This document shows positions 1 through 9,151 of a stretch of DNA of 46,237 nucleotides, piece after piece; the first letter of the stretch is position 1, and each line of letters starts with the position of its first letter. The DNA is from Deinococcus sp. Arct2-2 (GTDB lineage Bacteria; Deinococcota; Deinococci; Deinococcales; Deinococcaceae). The stretch lies in contig NZ_SSNW01000043.1 of the NCBI RefSeq assembly GCF_004801315.1, forward strand, positions 1-46,237. Direction: 5' to 3'. The notes beneath the pieces are model-generated. The model saw only the letters and a list, made by a program, of their open reading frames with translations. It ran no database searches and was not told the DNA's origin. A program made the translations under genes and the position numbers.

Positions 1-718
1 CACACCCTCTTCCACTGGTGGCCTCTATCAACCAACTAATCGGAGTCCGTATCAGACCAACGGCAACCCAGATACCTCGGGGCTAGGCTTCGGCGTGTCG
101 CTCCATCCCAACACCTTGAAACTGCTCTCCAGCTGGCGAAGCCCCCAGTTGATCTTTGTCACGTCAATGGGCGACCTGTTTCACCCGGACGTGCCAGTGG
201 AATTCATCCAGGACGTCTTCAGGGTCATGAACGACACGCCCAGGCACACCTATCAGTTGCTGACCAAACGCCCTGGCCGAACCTGGAAGCTCATGGATCA
301 ACTGGACTGGCCGACCAACCTCTTGTTTGGCACTTCGGTCGAGGACGAGCGGGTCGCGTTGCGCATTGACCAGCTGCGGGCCAGTCCGGCACCGCTCAAG
401 TGCGTGTCATGCGAACCCCTGCTGGGGCCGCTTGACCACCTGAACGTGGCCAACATCGTCTGGGTGATCGTCGCTGGAGAATCTGGCCATGAACACCGCC
501 CGATGCAGCTCCAGTGGGCCACCAGCATCCGGGATCAGTGTGTCGCCGCCCGCGTTCCGTTCTACTTCGAGGAGTGGGGTGGCACGACACGGGGTTCGGT
601 TGGCCGTGAGCTGGAAGGCCGACTCTGGAATGAGACGCTGGTCATGGGCTCTCAGGCCGCTCGCGGACATCTGTATGCTGAGCCTTTGCCCCTCAGCGCC
701 GAGTTGTGTGCATCCTGA
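1..718 (+). CDS. DUF5131 (phage Gp37/Gp68) family protein, 5' partial
   Basis: The reading frame is open from the left edge, so the gene starts outside the window; the GTG at 95 is only an internal candidate. The visible part contains blocks typical of DUF5131: FVTSMGDLFHPDVP, YQLLTKRP, LFGTSVED, CVSCEPLLGP, VIVAGESG and FYFEEWGG. The sequence before the GTG (about residues YQTNGNPDTSGLGFGVSLHP) also fits the family, which supports an upstream start. Family members usually have an N-terminal Cys cluster resembling that of radical-SAM proteins; it would lie outside the window, so its presence cannot be judged. The biochemical role of the family is not settled. It ends 31 bases before the next gene on the same strand. 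Confidence 0.8.
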   Translation, partial: TPSSTGGLYQPTNRSPYQTNGNPDTSGLGFGVSLHPNTLKLLSSWRSPQLIFVTSMGDLFHPDVPVEFIQDVFRVMNDTPRHTYQLLTKRPGRTWKLMDQLDWPTNLLFGTSVEDERVALRIDQLRASPAPLKCVSCEPLLGPLDHLNVANIVWVIVAGESGHEHRPMQLQWATSIRDQCVAARVPFYFEEWGGTTRGSVGRELEGRLWNETLVMGSQAARGHLYAEPLPLSAELCAS

Positions 719-749
719 GCGCCTCCGTCATATTCCTGTGGAGGTCGTT

Positions 750-1763
750 ATGATTGTCGTCACGCCCACTGGCCCCCTGGGCCGACCGATTATCGACCTG
801 CTCCTGGCTCGTAGCGCGCTGCTCCGAGCGCTCGTGCCCGATCCAGAACACATTGACCCTAAGACCGCCCAACGCGCCGAGGTAATCCAGGGTTCACCCG
901 ATGACCTTGACGCCCTCAAGACCGCGCTCCAGGGAGCGGACAGCGTGTTCTGGCTGCCGTCCGCAGCCTCCCAGGCGGATGCAGACGCTGCCCAAGCGGC
1001 CCGAAGGGCTTTCGGCTCTCAGGGTGTGCAGCGCGTGGTCACGGTCAACCACGGCACCGGTTCACCGTCTGGGATGGACGACCTGAACGGGGATATGAAC
1101 GTCCACGCCCGTTGCCTCTGCGTGCCTCTCGTGGTGGCGGAATTGCTGGAGCAGATCGAATCTCTCACTGTCCAGGGCCTGTTCCGACTGCCTCAAGCCG
1201 CCGACCACCTGCTGCCCATCCTTGCAGCGGTGGATGTGAACCGCGTGGCGGTCGACCTGCTGCTTGACACCGGCTGGACAGGGCGACAGAGTGTACTGCT
1301 GGTCGGTGTCGACGCGCTGACCCCCGATCACATGTCGGAGGTGCTGGAACGTCCAGTTCACTTCGAGCCCATCAGCGCCGGGGAGCGTCGAGAGACCACG
1401 CTGCCGCAGGACGGGGCTGATGCTGAGGTGCAGGGCCACGGCGTCGCCCGGTCGCCCGCCCTACTCACCCGCTTCCGCGAGTGGTGTGAGGCGATCCTCC
1501 GACTGGCCTCTCTAGTGCACTGCGCTGAGGAGGTTCGCTGGGGCACCGTGCAGATGGGCGCTGCAGATCCGGTACTTGCCAGTATGATCGACATGCGCCC
1601 GAACTATGAAGTCGATGCCTGGCGGCGCGAGAGGTCACCGACATCGCCGCCGCCTGGAGACCGTACGGCAGCCTGGGCGTCAACGTGTTGTTCGCGGCGG
1701 TGGAACTGGATGGTTAATCTGACGTCTAGCGCCCTGGCCACCGGCCTGAGGTCACGACCATGA
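750..1763 (+). CDS. NmrA-like NAD(P)-binding protein, probably degenerate
   Basis: The start is the ATG after a GGAGG box (740-744). The N-terminus (MIVVTPTGPLGRPIIDLLLA) is a Rossmann beta-alpha-beta unit of the NmrA / atypical SDR type, although the usual glycine-rich motif is altered (TPTGPLG). The segment around TGWTGRQSVLLVG matches the family's middle region. FREWCEAIL resembles the C-terminal end of such proteins, yet about 90 more residues of low-quality, Arg/Ser/Pro-rich sequence follow. The stretch normally found between these blocks is shortened. I read this as an NmrA-like gene with internal loss and a changed frame at its 3' end. Its TGA overlaps the next start (ATGA), so the unit may still be coupled to the antiporter. 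Confidence 0.5.
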   Translation: MIVVTPTGPLGRPIIDLLLARSALLRALVPDPEHIDPKTAQRAEVIQGSPDDLDALKTALQGADSVFWLPSAASQADADAAQAARRAFGSQGVQRVVTVNHGTGSPSGMDDLNGDMNVHARCLCVPLVVAELLEQIESLTVQGLFRLPQAADHLLPILAAVDVNRVAVDLLLDTGWTGRQSVLLVGVDALTPDHMSEVLERPVHFEPISAGERRETTLPQDGADAEVQGHGVARSPALLTRFREWCEAILRLASLVHCAEEVRWGTVQMGAADPVLASMIDMRPNYEVDAWRRERSPTSPPPGDRTAAWASTCCSRRWNWMVNLTSSALATGLRSRP

Positions 1764-3403
1764 ACGAGATCGCGCTGGTCTTCGGTCTGATGGCGGCGGT
1801 GGCTGCCCTGGCGACTGCCGCCAGCCGCCTCCGCATCCCCTACCCGGTTCTGCTTGTGCTCGGTGGGTTGGCGCTCGCATTCGTGCCGGGTCTGCCGCGC
1901 GTAGCGCTCAAACCAGATGTCATCTTTCTGTTGTTCCTGCCTCCGCTCCTGTTCGCCGGGGCGTATGGAGCCTCGTGGCGGGATCTGCGGGACAATGCGC
2001 GGGCGATCGGCATGCTCGCCATCGGGCTGGTGCTGGTCACCACCGTAGCCGTGGCCGTCGTGGCGCACCTGGTCGCCGGCCTGCCGTGGGCAGCAGCCTT
2101 CGTGCTCGGCGCGGTCGTTTCCCCCACTGACGCTATCGCTGCGACCACCATCGCGCAACGGCTCGGCGTGCCCAGCCGGATCGTAACCGTCCTGGAGGGG
2201 GAAAGTTTGGTCAACGACGCCACGGGCATCGTAGCTTACCGGATCGCGGTAGGCGTGGCGGCTGGCACGGTGGCCTTTTCCCCGCTGGCTGCTGGGGTAC
2301 AGGTACTCGTCGGGGCCGTGGGCGGCCTCCTGGTGGGTGTGGTGTCTGGCTGGCTGACCATCCGGGTGCTGAGGGCACTGGACGACGCCCCGGTCGAGGC
2401 CGTGGTGACCCTGTTGGCTCCCTTCCTGGCCTACGTGACGGCAGAGCAGGGGCCGGGCTTCGTGTGGCACGGTTTCCTGGGCCTTCCGGGCGAGCCATAC
2501 TTTTCCGGCGTTCTGGCGGCCGTCGTGGCGGGCCTGTACGTGGGCCGGAATATCCCGCTGGCGATGTCAAGCGCCTCCCGGCTCAAGCTCAACGCTCTAT
2601 GGGACGTGCTGACCTTCGTGCTCAACGGCCTTGCCTTCATCCTGATCGGGCTTCAGTTACCAGCCATCACGGCGGGGCTCGGCAGGTACACCCCGGCTAA
2701 CCTCATGCTCTCTGCCACTGTGGTCTGCCTGACCGTGCTGTTGATCCGCGTACTCTGGGTCATCCTGGCCTCGTACGTACCGCACGCGTTGTTCCGTGGC
2801 CCACGTGACCTCGACCCCTATCCGCCCCTGCGCAACGTTGCTGTGGTCTCCTGGGCCGGGATGCGCGGGGTGGTGTCGCTCGCTGCCGCGCTCGCTCTGC
2901 CGCTGACCACCGGGGCCGGCGAGACTTTCCCCGGTCGTGACCTGATTCTCTTCCTGACCTTCAGCGTCATCCTGGCCACGCTGGTTGTTCAGGGCCTTAG
3001 TCTGCCGCTCATCATCCGCCGGCTGGGCCTTACGGCCGACGGTTTGGCTGAACGCGAGGAACTATCCGCGAGGGTGGAAGCGGCCCAGGCCGCCCTGACC
3101 CGGCTCGGGGAACTGGAATCAGAGGTGTGGGTGCGGGCTGAGACCGCCGGTCGGGTGCGCGAGATGTACAACAATCGCCGCACCCGCTTTCTGGCCCAGT
3201 CGCAGACCCCTGGCCCGGAGGCCGACGACGAGGGGCGAGCTTGGACAGTGCGTGCCCTGGACTACCAGCGCTTGATCGGCGAACTGGTGCAGGCTCAGCG
3301 CGCCGCTCTGCTGCGAATGAGGGATGACAACCACATCTCGGACGAGGCCTTTCGCCGCGTCCAGCGCGACCTGGATCTGGAGGAGGCGCAGTTGGGCGGC
3401 TGA
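1760..3403 (+). CDS. CPA1-family Na+/H+ antiporter
   Basis: This 547-residue integral membrane protein should exchange Na+ (or K+) for H+ across the inner membrane. It has about 12 hydrophobic segments over residues 1-420 and a hydrophilic cytoplasmic tail of about 115 residues. Family landmarks are LLFLPPLLFAGAY (57-69), SPTDAIAATTIAQRLGVP (121-138) and LEGESLVNDATGIV (145-158), where the Asn-Asp pair is the conserved ion-binding site of CPA1 exchangers. GMRGVVSLAAALALP lies near residue 370. The length is normal and the frame intact. Its ATG overlaps the preceding TGA by four bases, suggesting translational coupling. NhaP/YjcE-type names are possible but the exact subfamily is not resolved here. 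Confidence 0.92.
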   Translation: MNEIALVFGLMAAVAALATAASRLRIPYPVLLVLGGLALAFVPGLPRVALKPDVIFLLFLPPLLFAGAYGASWRDLRDNARAIGMLAIGLVLVTTVAVAVVAHLVAGLPWAAAFVLGAVVSPTDAIAATTIAQRLGVPSRIVTVLEGESLVNDATGIVAYRIAVGVAAGTVAFSPLAAGVQVLVGAVGGLLVGVVSGWLTIRVLRALDDAPVEAVVTLLAPFLAYVTAEQGPGFVWHGFLGLPGEPYFSGVLAAVVAGLYVGRNIPLAMSSASRLKLNALWDVLTFVLNGLAFILIGLQLPAITAGLGRYTPANLMLSATVVCLTVLLIRVLWVILASYVPHALFRGPRDLDPYPPLRNVAVVSWAGMRGVVSLAAALALPLTTGAGETFPGRDLILFLTFSVILATLVVQGLSLPLIIRRLGLTADGLAEREELSARVEAAQAALTRLGELESEVWVRAETAGRVREMYNNRRTRFLAQSQTPGPEADDEGRAWTVRALDYQRLIGELVQAQRAALLRMRDDNHISDEAFRRVQRDLDLEEAQLGG

Positions 3404-3709
3404 AAATTGGTACGGAAGGAACAGCAGCTGTCATCCCCATTCTCTATTTTAGGAGACTCAGCAGCTAGATATGAGCATCATCAGCCCCACCAAGCGGTAT
3501 CCCCCGGCCATCGTTCGTATCAAAACCTTAGGTGGTGTTGAGTGCTTCTTAGCCTGAGTATCTGCAACCACATGTCCATGTCATCTCTGTAAGCACTGTG
3601 CTGTGAACGGCTCGATACGTTCAGATACGCCCGGTCGCCATCAAGGAGAGGGGCCTTGTACCGCCCCTCCGTGCGAAAGGGTGTTGGCTAAGGCGAAAGG
3701 AAGAAGAGA
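3404..3709. other. Intergenic, no confident gene
   Basis: This stretch separates the antiporter from the first IS6 element. An ATG at 3471 opens a frame of only 28 codons (MSIISPTKRYPPAIVRI...), which I cannot support. A 7-bp stem (GAGGGGC 3648-3654 with GCCCCTC 3663-3669) could slow transcription, but it has no T-run. Confidence 0.5.
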
Positions 3710-3751
3710 GGGTTGTGTTGCCTTAACCGGGTTGGGTTAGGCTGACTGTCC

Positions 3752-4357
3752 GTGAACGACGCCAAGCCGTAACGCCACCGATTTCCGATGATCATCATCC
3801 AGCACGCGGTTTGGCTGTACCACCGCTTTTCCCTCAGCTATTGAGACGTTCAAGAATTGTTTCACCAGCGGGGTATTGAGGTTAGCCACAAGACGGTGCG
3901 TGAATGGTGCATCAAATTTGGATCCCTCTTTGCTCAGGAACTGCGTCACCGGGAAACCCGCCGGGTTTCCCGGTGGCATCTGGACCAGGTCTGGACCACA
4001 GTGGACGGAGTGAGACACTGGCTTTGGAGGGCCATTGACGAGCACGATTTCGTACTCGTCATCATGCTTCAACGGCACCGCGATACTGACGCCGCGAAAA
4101 CCTTACTGACCACTCTCTTGAGCGAATACCATGTCCCAGAGGCCATTCACACCGACCAATTTCGGAGCTATGGTGCTGCAATCCGGGAGCTTTCAAGCCT
4201 GATTCAGGTTGACCACCAGGAGGTGGTCTCCGCTGCACGCTGTAACAATCTGATTGAACACTCTCACCGATTAATAAGGCGTCAGGAACGACAACAACAG
4301 GGATTCAAGGGGAAGGAACGCACGCAGGAGTTTCTGAACCTGCGGGCGAACCCTTGA
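3752..4357 (+). pseudogene. IS6-family transposase with two nonsense codons
   Basis: Reading one frame from GTG 3752 gives RHRFPMIIIQHAVWLYH, then DVQELFHQRGIEVSHKTVR, the TTVDGVRHW block (first Asp), IHTDQFRSYG (second Asp) and NNLIEHSH (Glu), which is the DDE arrangement of IS6 transposases. TAA at 3770-3772 and TGA at 3842-3844 interrupt the frame; the TGA sits where related copies have a sense codon before DVQE. The frame from ATG 3857 to 4357 is open and keeps the whole catalytic region. The N-terminal HTH region is therefore cut off and the protein is probably inactive. Confidence 0.85.
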
Positions 4358-4433
4358 ACCTCCACCAGCGTTTCCGCCCAGACCAGACGAAAGAATCAAC
4401 GACAAGCATTCCAGCCTTGGTCAACGGTCGCGG

Positions 4434-4464
4434 CAGGGGTTGCCTGAATCTCAGGCAACCCCTG
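4434..4464. repeat. Long hairpin at 3' end of IS6 copy 1
   Basis: CAGGGGTTGCCTGA (4434-4447) and its exact complement (4451-4464) form a 14-bp perfect stem with a 3-base loop. It lies between the transposase stop and the right terminal repeat. The same structure with a compensated base pair exists in IS6 copy 2 (7721-7751). A terminator protecting the transposase from outside transcription is possible, although no T-run follows. Confidence 0.7.
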
Positions 4465-4504
4465 CCCTCAGCCTGCCATCACGCCAATTAAGGCAACACA
4501 ACCC

Positions 4505-4791
4505 GCTGCACTCCAGCAGAAACTAGACAAAATGACCTTCGCGGAACTGGGCGGCGTCATGCGACTGGCCAGCAATAGCTGCTGTTCGCCATTGCTTGTT
4601 GACAATGAATACCTCTTCTGACGTCTGGCACATCGAAGAAGGCATCTCTCATCGCAGATGGCACAGATCCGCATCTTCGCTAGGTCAAGCCCATTAGGAT
4701 CCGTGCTGCCTGTTCAGCCACCCTGCGCCGATTGATTAAGCGATCGACGGACCACGTTTCGCTCGCATAATGGGGCACCTGTAGGTGCCAG
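4505..4791. other. Intergenic, no confident gene
   Basis: Between the right end of IS6 copy 1 and the stop of the MerR gene I see only a 29-codon frame (ATG 4530, MTFAELGGVMRLAS...). It has no recognisable family and may be a remnant cut by the IS. No strong terminator was found. Confidence 0.45.
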
Positions 4792-5139
4792 CTACGCGCC
4801 GACAGCCGTGGTGATCACGTGTTCAAGCTTATCGCGGGTCTGCATGAGTTCGCTAATCTGGGTGTTGATGCGGTCGCGCTCCTGGGTCAGGCGGGCCGCG
4901 ACCAGCGGGGTATATTGCTCGACAGGTGCCTCGATGCACGGCAGCAATTCGAGGATGGTTTTGCTGGACAACCCAGCCGCATACAGCCGCTGGATCAGGA
5001 CGACCCGCTCGGTGGCGCCCATTCCGTACAGGCGCTGTCCGCTCTCGCTACGCGTACTGTGCAGCAGCCCCTGCTCTTCGTAATAGCGCAGCGACCGCAC
5101 GCTGACGCCCGATTGCTCGGCCACTTTCCCTATTCGCAT
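4792..5139 (-). CDS. MerR-family transcriptional regulator
   Basis: The protein is 115 residues long. It begins MRIGKVAEQSGVSVRSLRYY, the canonical winged-helix start of MerR regulators, followed by the EEQGLL wing and a C-terminal coiled-coil dimerisation helix (about residues 75-112). The ATG at 5139 is preceded by GGAGG with a 6-base spacer; upstream in-frame codons lie inside the divergent promoter and are not credible. It has no Cys-rich effector domain like those of metal-sensing members, so an organic or electrophile signal is more likely. It is transcribed away from the Old Yellow Enzyme gene, with a MerR-type operator between them, and so probably regulates that gene and itself. Confidence 0.9.
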   Translation of the reverse strand: MRIGKVAEQSGVSVRSLRYYEEQGLLHSTRSESGQRLYGMGATERVVLIQRLYAAGLSSKTILELLPCIEAPVEQYTPLVAARLTQERDRINTQISELMQTRDKLEHVITTAVGA

Positions 5140-5165
5140 GATCAACCTCCGGTGGTCAGTGGCCC

Positions 5166-5195
5166 TTGCCTCTGACGTTAGTGTCAGGGTATAGA
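5166..5195 (+). promoter_or_regulatory. MerR-type promoter/operator of the OYE gene
   Basis: A -35-like TTGCCT (5166-5171) and a -10-like TATAGA (5190-5195) are 18 bases apart, longer than the ideal 17. The spacer holds the inverted repeat CTGAC-gttagt-GTCAG (5172-5187). An over-long spacer with a dyad inside it is the hallmark of promoters activated by MerR proteins through DNA untwisting. The site lies between the divergent MerR gene and the oxidoreductase gene. Confidence 0.65.
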
Positions 5196-5266
5196 GTAGC
5201 ATCTGTGGCAGAGCCTGTCGAGCCAAGCGGCCCAACCCAGGCGTCCGCCTGCCCAGAGGAGTATCC

Positions 5267-6340
5267 ATGACCACCCTGTTTGACCGCCTTCCCCTAGGAT
5301 CCCTTACCCTTCCCAACCGGATCGTGATGGCCCCGATGACCCGTGCCCGCGCCACCGCCGATGGTCTGCCGACTGCAGCCGTCGCTCACTACTACGCCCA
5401 GCGGGCCAGCGCTGGCCTGATCGTCTCCGAGGGCAACTGGCCCAACCCGCAGGGCCAGTCCAACCCCAACACGCCGGGTCTATACCGGGACGACCAGGTG
5501 GCTGCTTGGCGCCCGGTCACCGCCGCCGTTCACGCCAATGGAGGGCGCATCTTCGCGCAGCTTCAGCATGCGGGCCGAGTGGGACACCCGAACATTTCCG
5601 GCCACACCCCGGTTGCGCCGTCGCCGGTCGCCCTCAGCGCACAGCTCTACACCAGCGCCGGGATGGTGCCCGCACCGGTGCCCCGCGAGCTGAGCACGGC
5701 GGAAGTTGCGGGCGAAGTGCAGGGCTACGCCGAAGCCGCCCGCCGCGCCATCGACGCAGGCTTTGACGGGGTGGAGCTGCATGGAGCGAACGGCTACCTG
5801 ATCCAGCAGTTCCTGTCCTCCAACGTCAATCTCCGCACCGACCGCTACGGCGGGTCAGTGGCCGGACGCATCCGCTTCGCCGTCGAGGTGGTTCAGGCGG
5901 TGGCGGCGGCCATCGGCGCGGATCGGCTCGGCCTGCGGCTCTCGCCGGGCGCGCACATTTGGGAGATCGAGGAGGAGCATGTCTCCGAGCTGTACACCGC
6001 CCTCCTGAGCGAACTCGCGCCGCTGGGACTGGCCTACGTCCACCTGACCGCCACAGCGAACGACGACCTGCTGCTGACCCTGCGCCGGGTCTGGCCAGGC
6101 ACCTTGATCGTGAATCCGTCGAACCTGATGGATCCGGGGGCCACCGCCACGGACCGGGCCACCGGCGACCACTGGCTGGCCCAGGGGGCCGACCTGATCG
6201 CCTTTGGCCGGGCTTACCTTGCCAACCCTGATCTTGTCGAACGGCTGCGGGCCAACCTGCCACTGACCCCAGCGGACTCGGAGACCTACTACGCGGGCGG
6301 CGACCAGGGCTATCTCAATTACACCAGCCACCAGCACTGA
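5267..6340 (+). CDS. Old Yellow Enzyme family alkene reductase
   Basis: This 357-residue FMN-dependent TIM-barrel oxidoreductase should reduce activated C=C bonds (and often nitro or nitrate-ester groups) with NAD(P)H in the cytoplasm. Seen motifs are the N-terminal strand PNRIVMAPMTRARA (16-29), QLQHAGR (98-104), FDGVELHGANGYLIQQFL (166-183) with the substrate-binding pair His172 and Asn175, DRYGGSVAGR (192-201) and the phosphate-binding end GADLIAFGRAYLANP. The length is typical of the NemA/YqjM group. The ATG follows AGAGGAG. Promoter architecture and the divergent MerR gene imply induction by an electrophile or other small molecule. Confidence 0.95.
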   Translation: MTTLFDRLPLGSLTLPNRIVMAPMTRARATADGLPTAAVAHYYAQRASAGLIVSEGNWPNPQGQSNPNTPGLYRDDQVAAWRPVTAAVHANGGRIFAQLQHAGRVGHPNISGHTPVAPSPVALSAQLYTSAGMVPAPVPRELSTAEVAGEVQGYAEAARRAIDAGFDGVELHGANGYLIQQFLSSNVNLRTDRYGGSVAGRIRFAVEVVQAVAAAIGADRLGLRLSPGAHIWEIEEEHVSELYTALLSELAPLGLAYVHLTATANDDLLLTLRRVWPGTLIVNPSNLMDPGATATDRATGDHWLAQGADLIAFGRAYLANPDLVERLRANLPLTPADSETYYAGGDQGYLNYTSHQH

Positions 6341-6604
6341 TCCCCTCACTGACCTGATTTCATTTTGTGTTCGGAATCGGGTTCGACCAACTGGAGAGCT
6401 GTTCCCGTGTCTGTCCGTCGCCTGCGGGCTGTCACCAGATGCCCGGGGCATGCCCACCGTGCCCTGCGGTTCGCGGCCCGGTTCCGCTCTCACTCTGATG
6501 ACCGCCCGCAAGCACACAGCGTTCACTCGACTGCACTCCGCTCATGACGAGCCGAGCTCTCCCGTCCACCAAGCTCTCCCGTTCATCTGTAAGGAGAACC
6601 CAGC
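6341..6604. other. Intergenic, no confident gene
   Basis: No supported reading frame is present. The stretch ends with a good ribosome-binding site, AAGGAG (6591-6596), which serves the next reading frame. Confidence 0.5.
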
Positions 6605-7582
6605 ATAAGTTCCATTGTTCCACTGACCGACCAAAACGCCCCCGGCTCACTGCGCCGCCTGCTCACGGCCGTCGTCCTCTCCATCGCCCTTGTGTCATCT
6701 GCCGTCGCCACCTCACCCTTGCCCCGGACAATCCGGCTGCCCAATAACGCCGTTGCGGGCGACCTGGGGTTCCAGCCCGAAGGGATTGCGGTGAGGGGCA
6801 ACACGGCCTACGTCGGCTCCTTCGCGGACGGCAGAGTCGTGAGCATCGACCTGCCTTCGGGTCAGGTCAGACCGCTGGTCGAGCCCGACGGCGAGTCCGC
6901 GCTGGGGGTCGAGGTCGCCGGTTCGCTGCTGCTGGTCGCGGGCGCCTCGTCTGGCGAGCTGAGAATCTACGACCGCCAGACCGGCAAGCGGGTGGCGGTG
7001 TACGACGTCACGGACGCGGGGCTGATCAACGACATCACGGTCGCCGCAGGAACGGCCTATTTCACCGACTCGCAGCGGGCCGTCCTCTACGCCCTGCCGC
7101 TGCATGGCCGCACCACCGGCACACCGCGTGAGATCCCCCTCAGCGGCGACTTCCGCCTGGCGAAACCGGGTGAGGGCGTCTTCAACGCCAACGGGATCGT
7201 CACGCTCGACGCCAACACCCTCATCGTCGCGCAGACCAACGATCCTGACGGCGTGGGCAGCGTGCTGTACCGGGTGGACGTGCCCAGCGGGAAGACCACC
7301 CGGATCAAGATCGAGGGTACGGATGTGGTTGGGGCCGACGGTCTCCTCCTGCGCGGCCACACCCTCTGGGTGGTGCAGCACAACGTCAACAGCATCGCCG
7401 AACTCCGGCTCTCGGCGGACGGCAGCACGGCCCAGCACATCCGGACGATCACTGACGACCATTTCGTCATCCCCACCACCGCCGATCTTGGCCCCGGCGG
7501 CAACCTGTACGTCGTCAGCTCGCACTTCTTCACCAAGCCGAGCGATGATGTCCCGTACGAGGTGGTTCGCACGCGCCCTTGA
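6605..7582 (+). CDS. Secreted SMP-30/YncE-like beta-propeller protein, ATA start
   Basis: The mature part has repeated blades (PEGIAVRGNTAYVGSF, GVEVAGSLLLVAGA, NDITVAAGTAYFTDS, NANGIVTLDANTLIVAQ, GADGLLLRGHTLWVVQ), as in SMP-30/gluconolactonase or YncE-like six-bladed propellers. A signal peptide is encoded upstream of the first ordinary start codon: SLRRLLTAVVLSIALVSSAVA. This frame is open from 6593 (TAA at 6590) and has no ATG, GTG or TTG before GTG 6692, which lies at the end of the hydrophobic core. AAGGAG at 6591-6596 is placed 8 bases before the ATA at 6605. I therefore take ATA as the (mutated or rare) start; initiation at CTG 6623 or GTG 6692 is the alternative, and GTG would destroy the export signal. 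A terminator follows. Confidence 0.7.
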   Translation: MSSIVPLTDQNAPGSLRRLLTAVVLSIALVSSAVATSPLPRTIRLPNNAVAGDLGFQPEGIAVRGNTAYVGSFADGRVVSIDLPSGQVRPLVEPDGESALGVEVAGSLLLVAGASSGELRIYDRQTGKRVAVYDVTDAGLINDITVAAGTAYFTDSQRAVLYALPLHGRTTGTPREIPLSGDFRLAKPGEGVFNANGIVTLDANTLIVAQTNDPDGVGSVLYRVDVPSGKTTRIKIEGTDVVGADGLLLRGHTLWVVQHNVNSIAELRLSADGSTAQHIRTITDDHFVIPTTADLGPGGNLYVVSSHFFTKPSDDVPYEVVRTRP

Positions 7583-7609
7583 TCTGCCGCTCAGCTGGAG
7601 CCGTTCTCC

Positions 7610-7652
7610 GAATGGAGCGGTCGGGAGACCTTATTTCTCGACCGCTCCATTC
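7610..7652 (+). terminator. Stem-loop terminator after the beta-propeller gene
   Basis: GAATGGAGCGGTCG (7610-7623) and its exact complement (7639-7652) form a 14-bp stem with a 15-base loop, followed by a weakly T-rich tract. It begins 28 bases after the stop codon. Confidence 0.7.
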
Positions 7653-7720
7653 TTCGTCCTGCTGGGTAGCACTCTCTCGGGTTGTGTGTGGCCTTCATAG
7701 GGGTGATGGCAGGCTGAGAG

Positions 7721-7751
7721 CAGGGGTGGCCTAAGATTCAGGCCACCCCTG
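7721..7751. repeat. Long hairpin in IS6 copy 2, compensated relative to copy 1
   Basis: CAGGGGTGGCCT (7721-7732) pairs fully with AGGCCACCCCTG (7740-7751) around a 7-base loop. Compared with the hairpin in copy 1, one T-A pair has become G-C on both arms, so pairing is kept although the sequence changed. Confidence 0.7.
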
Positions 7752-7839
7752 ACGCGGCCGTTGACCACATCTGGAATGCTTGTCTTTGATTCTTTCGTCT
7801 GGTCGTGGCGGAAACGCTGGTGCGGGAATGATGGTGGAG

Positions 7840-8451
<612 letters not shown>

Positions 8452-8493
8452 AGCGGATCAGCCTACCCTAACCCAGTTAAGGCCACATAACCG

Positions 8494-8824
8494 CAACGAG
8501 TGCTGAAGCCGGTGGATTCGCAGAAGATGAAGTTGCCGGCAGCGATTAAGTACAGCCGGGCGCGAAGAAAACGGATGCGGAAGAGGTCAAGGAGCCGGCG
8601 GAGCGTGAGTTCGAGTACCGCTCGCTGATCTTATTTCGTGGGTGGGGCTTGGTGCGGGCGGAGTTTCAATTGCCCGGACGGCGACGGCATGCGTTGGCGC
8701 TCCAAGGCGCAGAGATAGAAGAGAACGCAGCGGATTAAAGCAAACCAAAGGCGTGGCCGGGGGGAGACCCCCGACCTTGTTCGTTTGATCTGTAGAGGAA
8801 GCCCTATGGCAAAGGAGCAAGTGT
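8494..8824. other. Gene-poor stretch, possible broken reading frames
   Basis: Two short plus-strand frames with coding-like composition overlap here: VDSQKMKLPAAIKYSRARRK (about 8511-8570) and, in another frame, AEREFEYRSLILFRGWGLVR (about 8600-8660) running to TAA near 8740. Neither has a recognised family. They could be parts of one frameshifted plasmid-type gene cut at its left by IS6 copy 2. Confidence 0.35.
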
Positions 8825-9151
8825 ATGGATGCAGCAGAACTGCTACTGGAGCGGGCGGTCTTGGCAGGACGATTGATACGGGTGGAAGCCCGGCAAGTGG
8901 TGGGGCGGGAGGCGGAAGGGATTCTCACGACTCTGGTGGACGCGGGGCGACTGCTCCACGTGCCAGGGAGTGGGGCGTCTCGGGCGGGATAGTACGTGCC
9001 AGTGCAGCACGGGCAGGTACTGAGTGGGGAAGTCTTAGACCGGGCGGCGATGGTGTTTGCGGGGCAGCGGGGAACGCTGGTGGCCTTTGTTGCGGGGGCA
9101 GGGGAGAGCGAGGGGTGGCTCCGTGGGCGCCACGTATGTCTTCCACGTTGA
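8825..9151 (+). pseudogene. Small unrecognised gene split by an in-frame TAG
   Basis: ATG 8825 has a good ribosome-binding site (AAAGGAG, 8811-8817). The first part reads MDAAELLLERAVLAGRLIRV and onward for 55 residues, rich in Leu, Arg and Glu like a small winged-helix or helical-bundle domain, and stops at TAG 8990-8992. The same frame continues without break for 52 codons (YVPVQHGQVLSGEVLDRAAM...) to TGA 9149-9151. The continuation in one frame suggests a roughly 108-residue gene carrying a nonsense mutation, or two tiny genes with restart at the GTG at 8996. No family recognised. Confidence 0.4.

Larger units (their letters stand above)
3710..4504 (+). mobile_element. IS6-family insertion sequence, copy 1 (decayed)
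   Basis: The element is 795 bp. It is bounded by perfect 17-bp terminal inverted repeats: GGGTTGTGTTGCCTTAA at 3710-3726 and its complement at 4488-4504. Size and transposase type fit IS6. The flanks (agaagaga and gctgcact) do not match, so no target duplication is seen. It carries one transposase reading frame with two nonsense codons, plus a long hairpin near the right end. Related copies occur at 7680-8493 (inverted) and 41013-41158 (left end only). Confidence 0.85.

Noticed and set aside
1604..2470. Long minus-strand frame (288 codons) opposite the antiporter
   Set aside because: It is His/Gln/Arg-rich with no motif and lies fully opposite a well-supported membrane protein gene.
5855..6526. 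Minus-strand frame opposite the OYE gene
   Set aside because: It mirrors the codon pattern of the OYE gene and has no ribosome-binding site or family.
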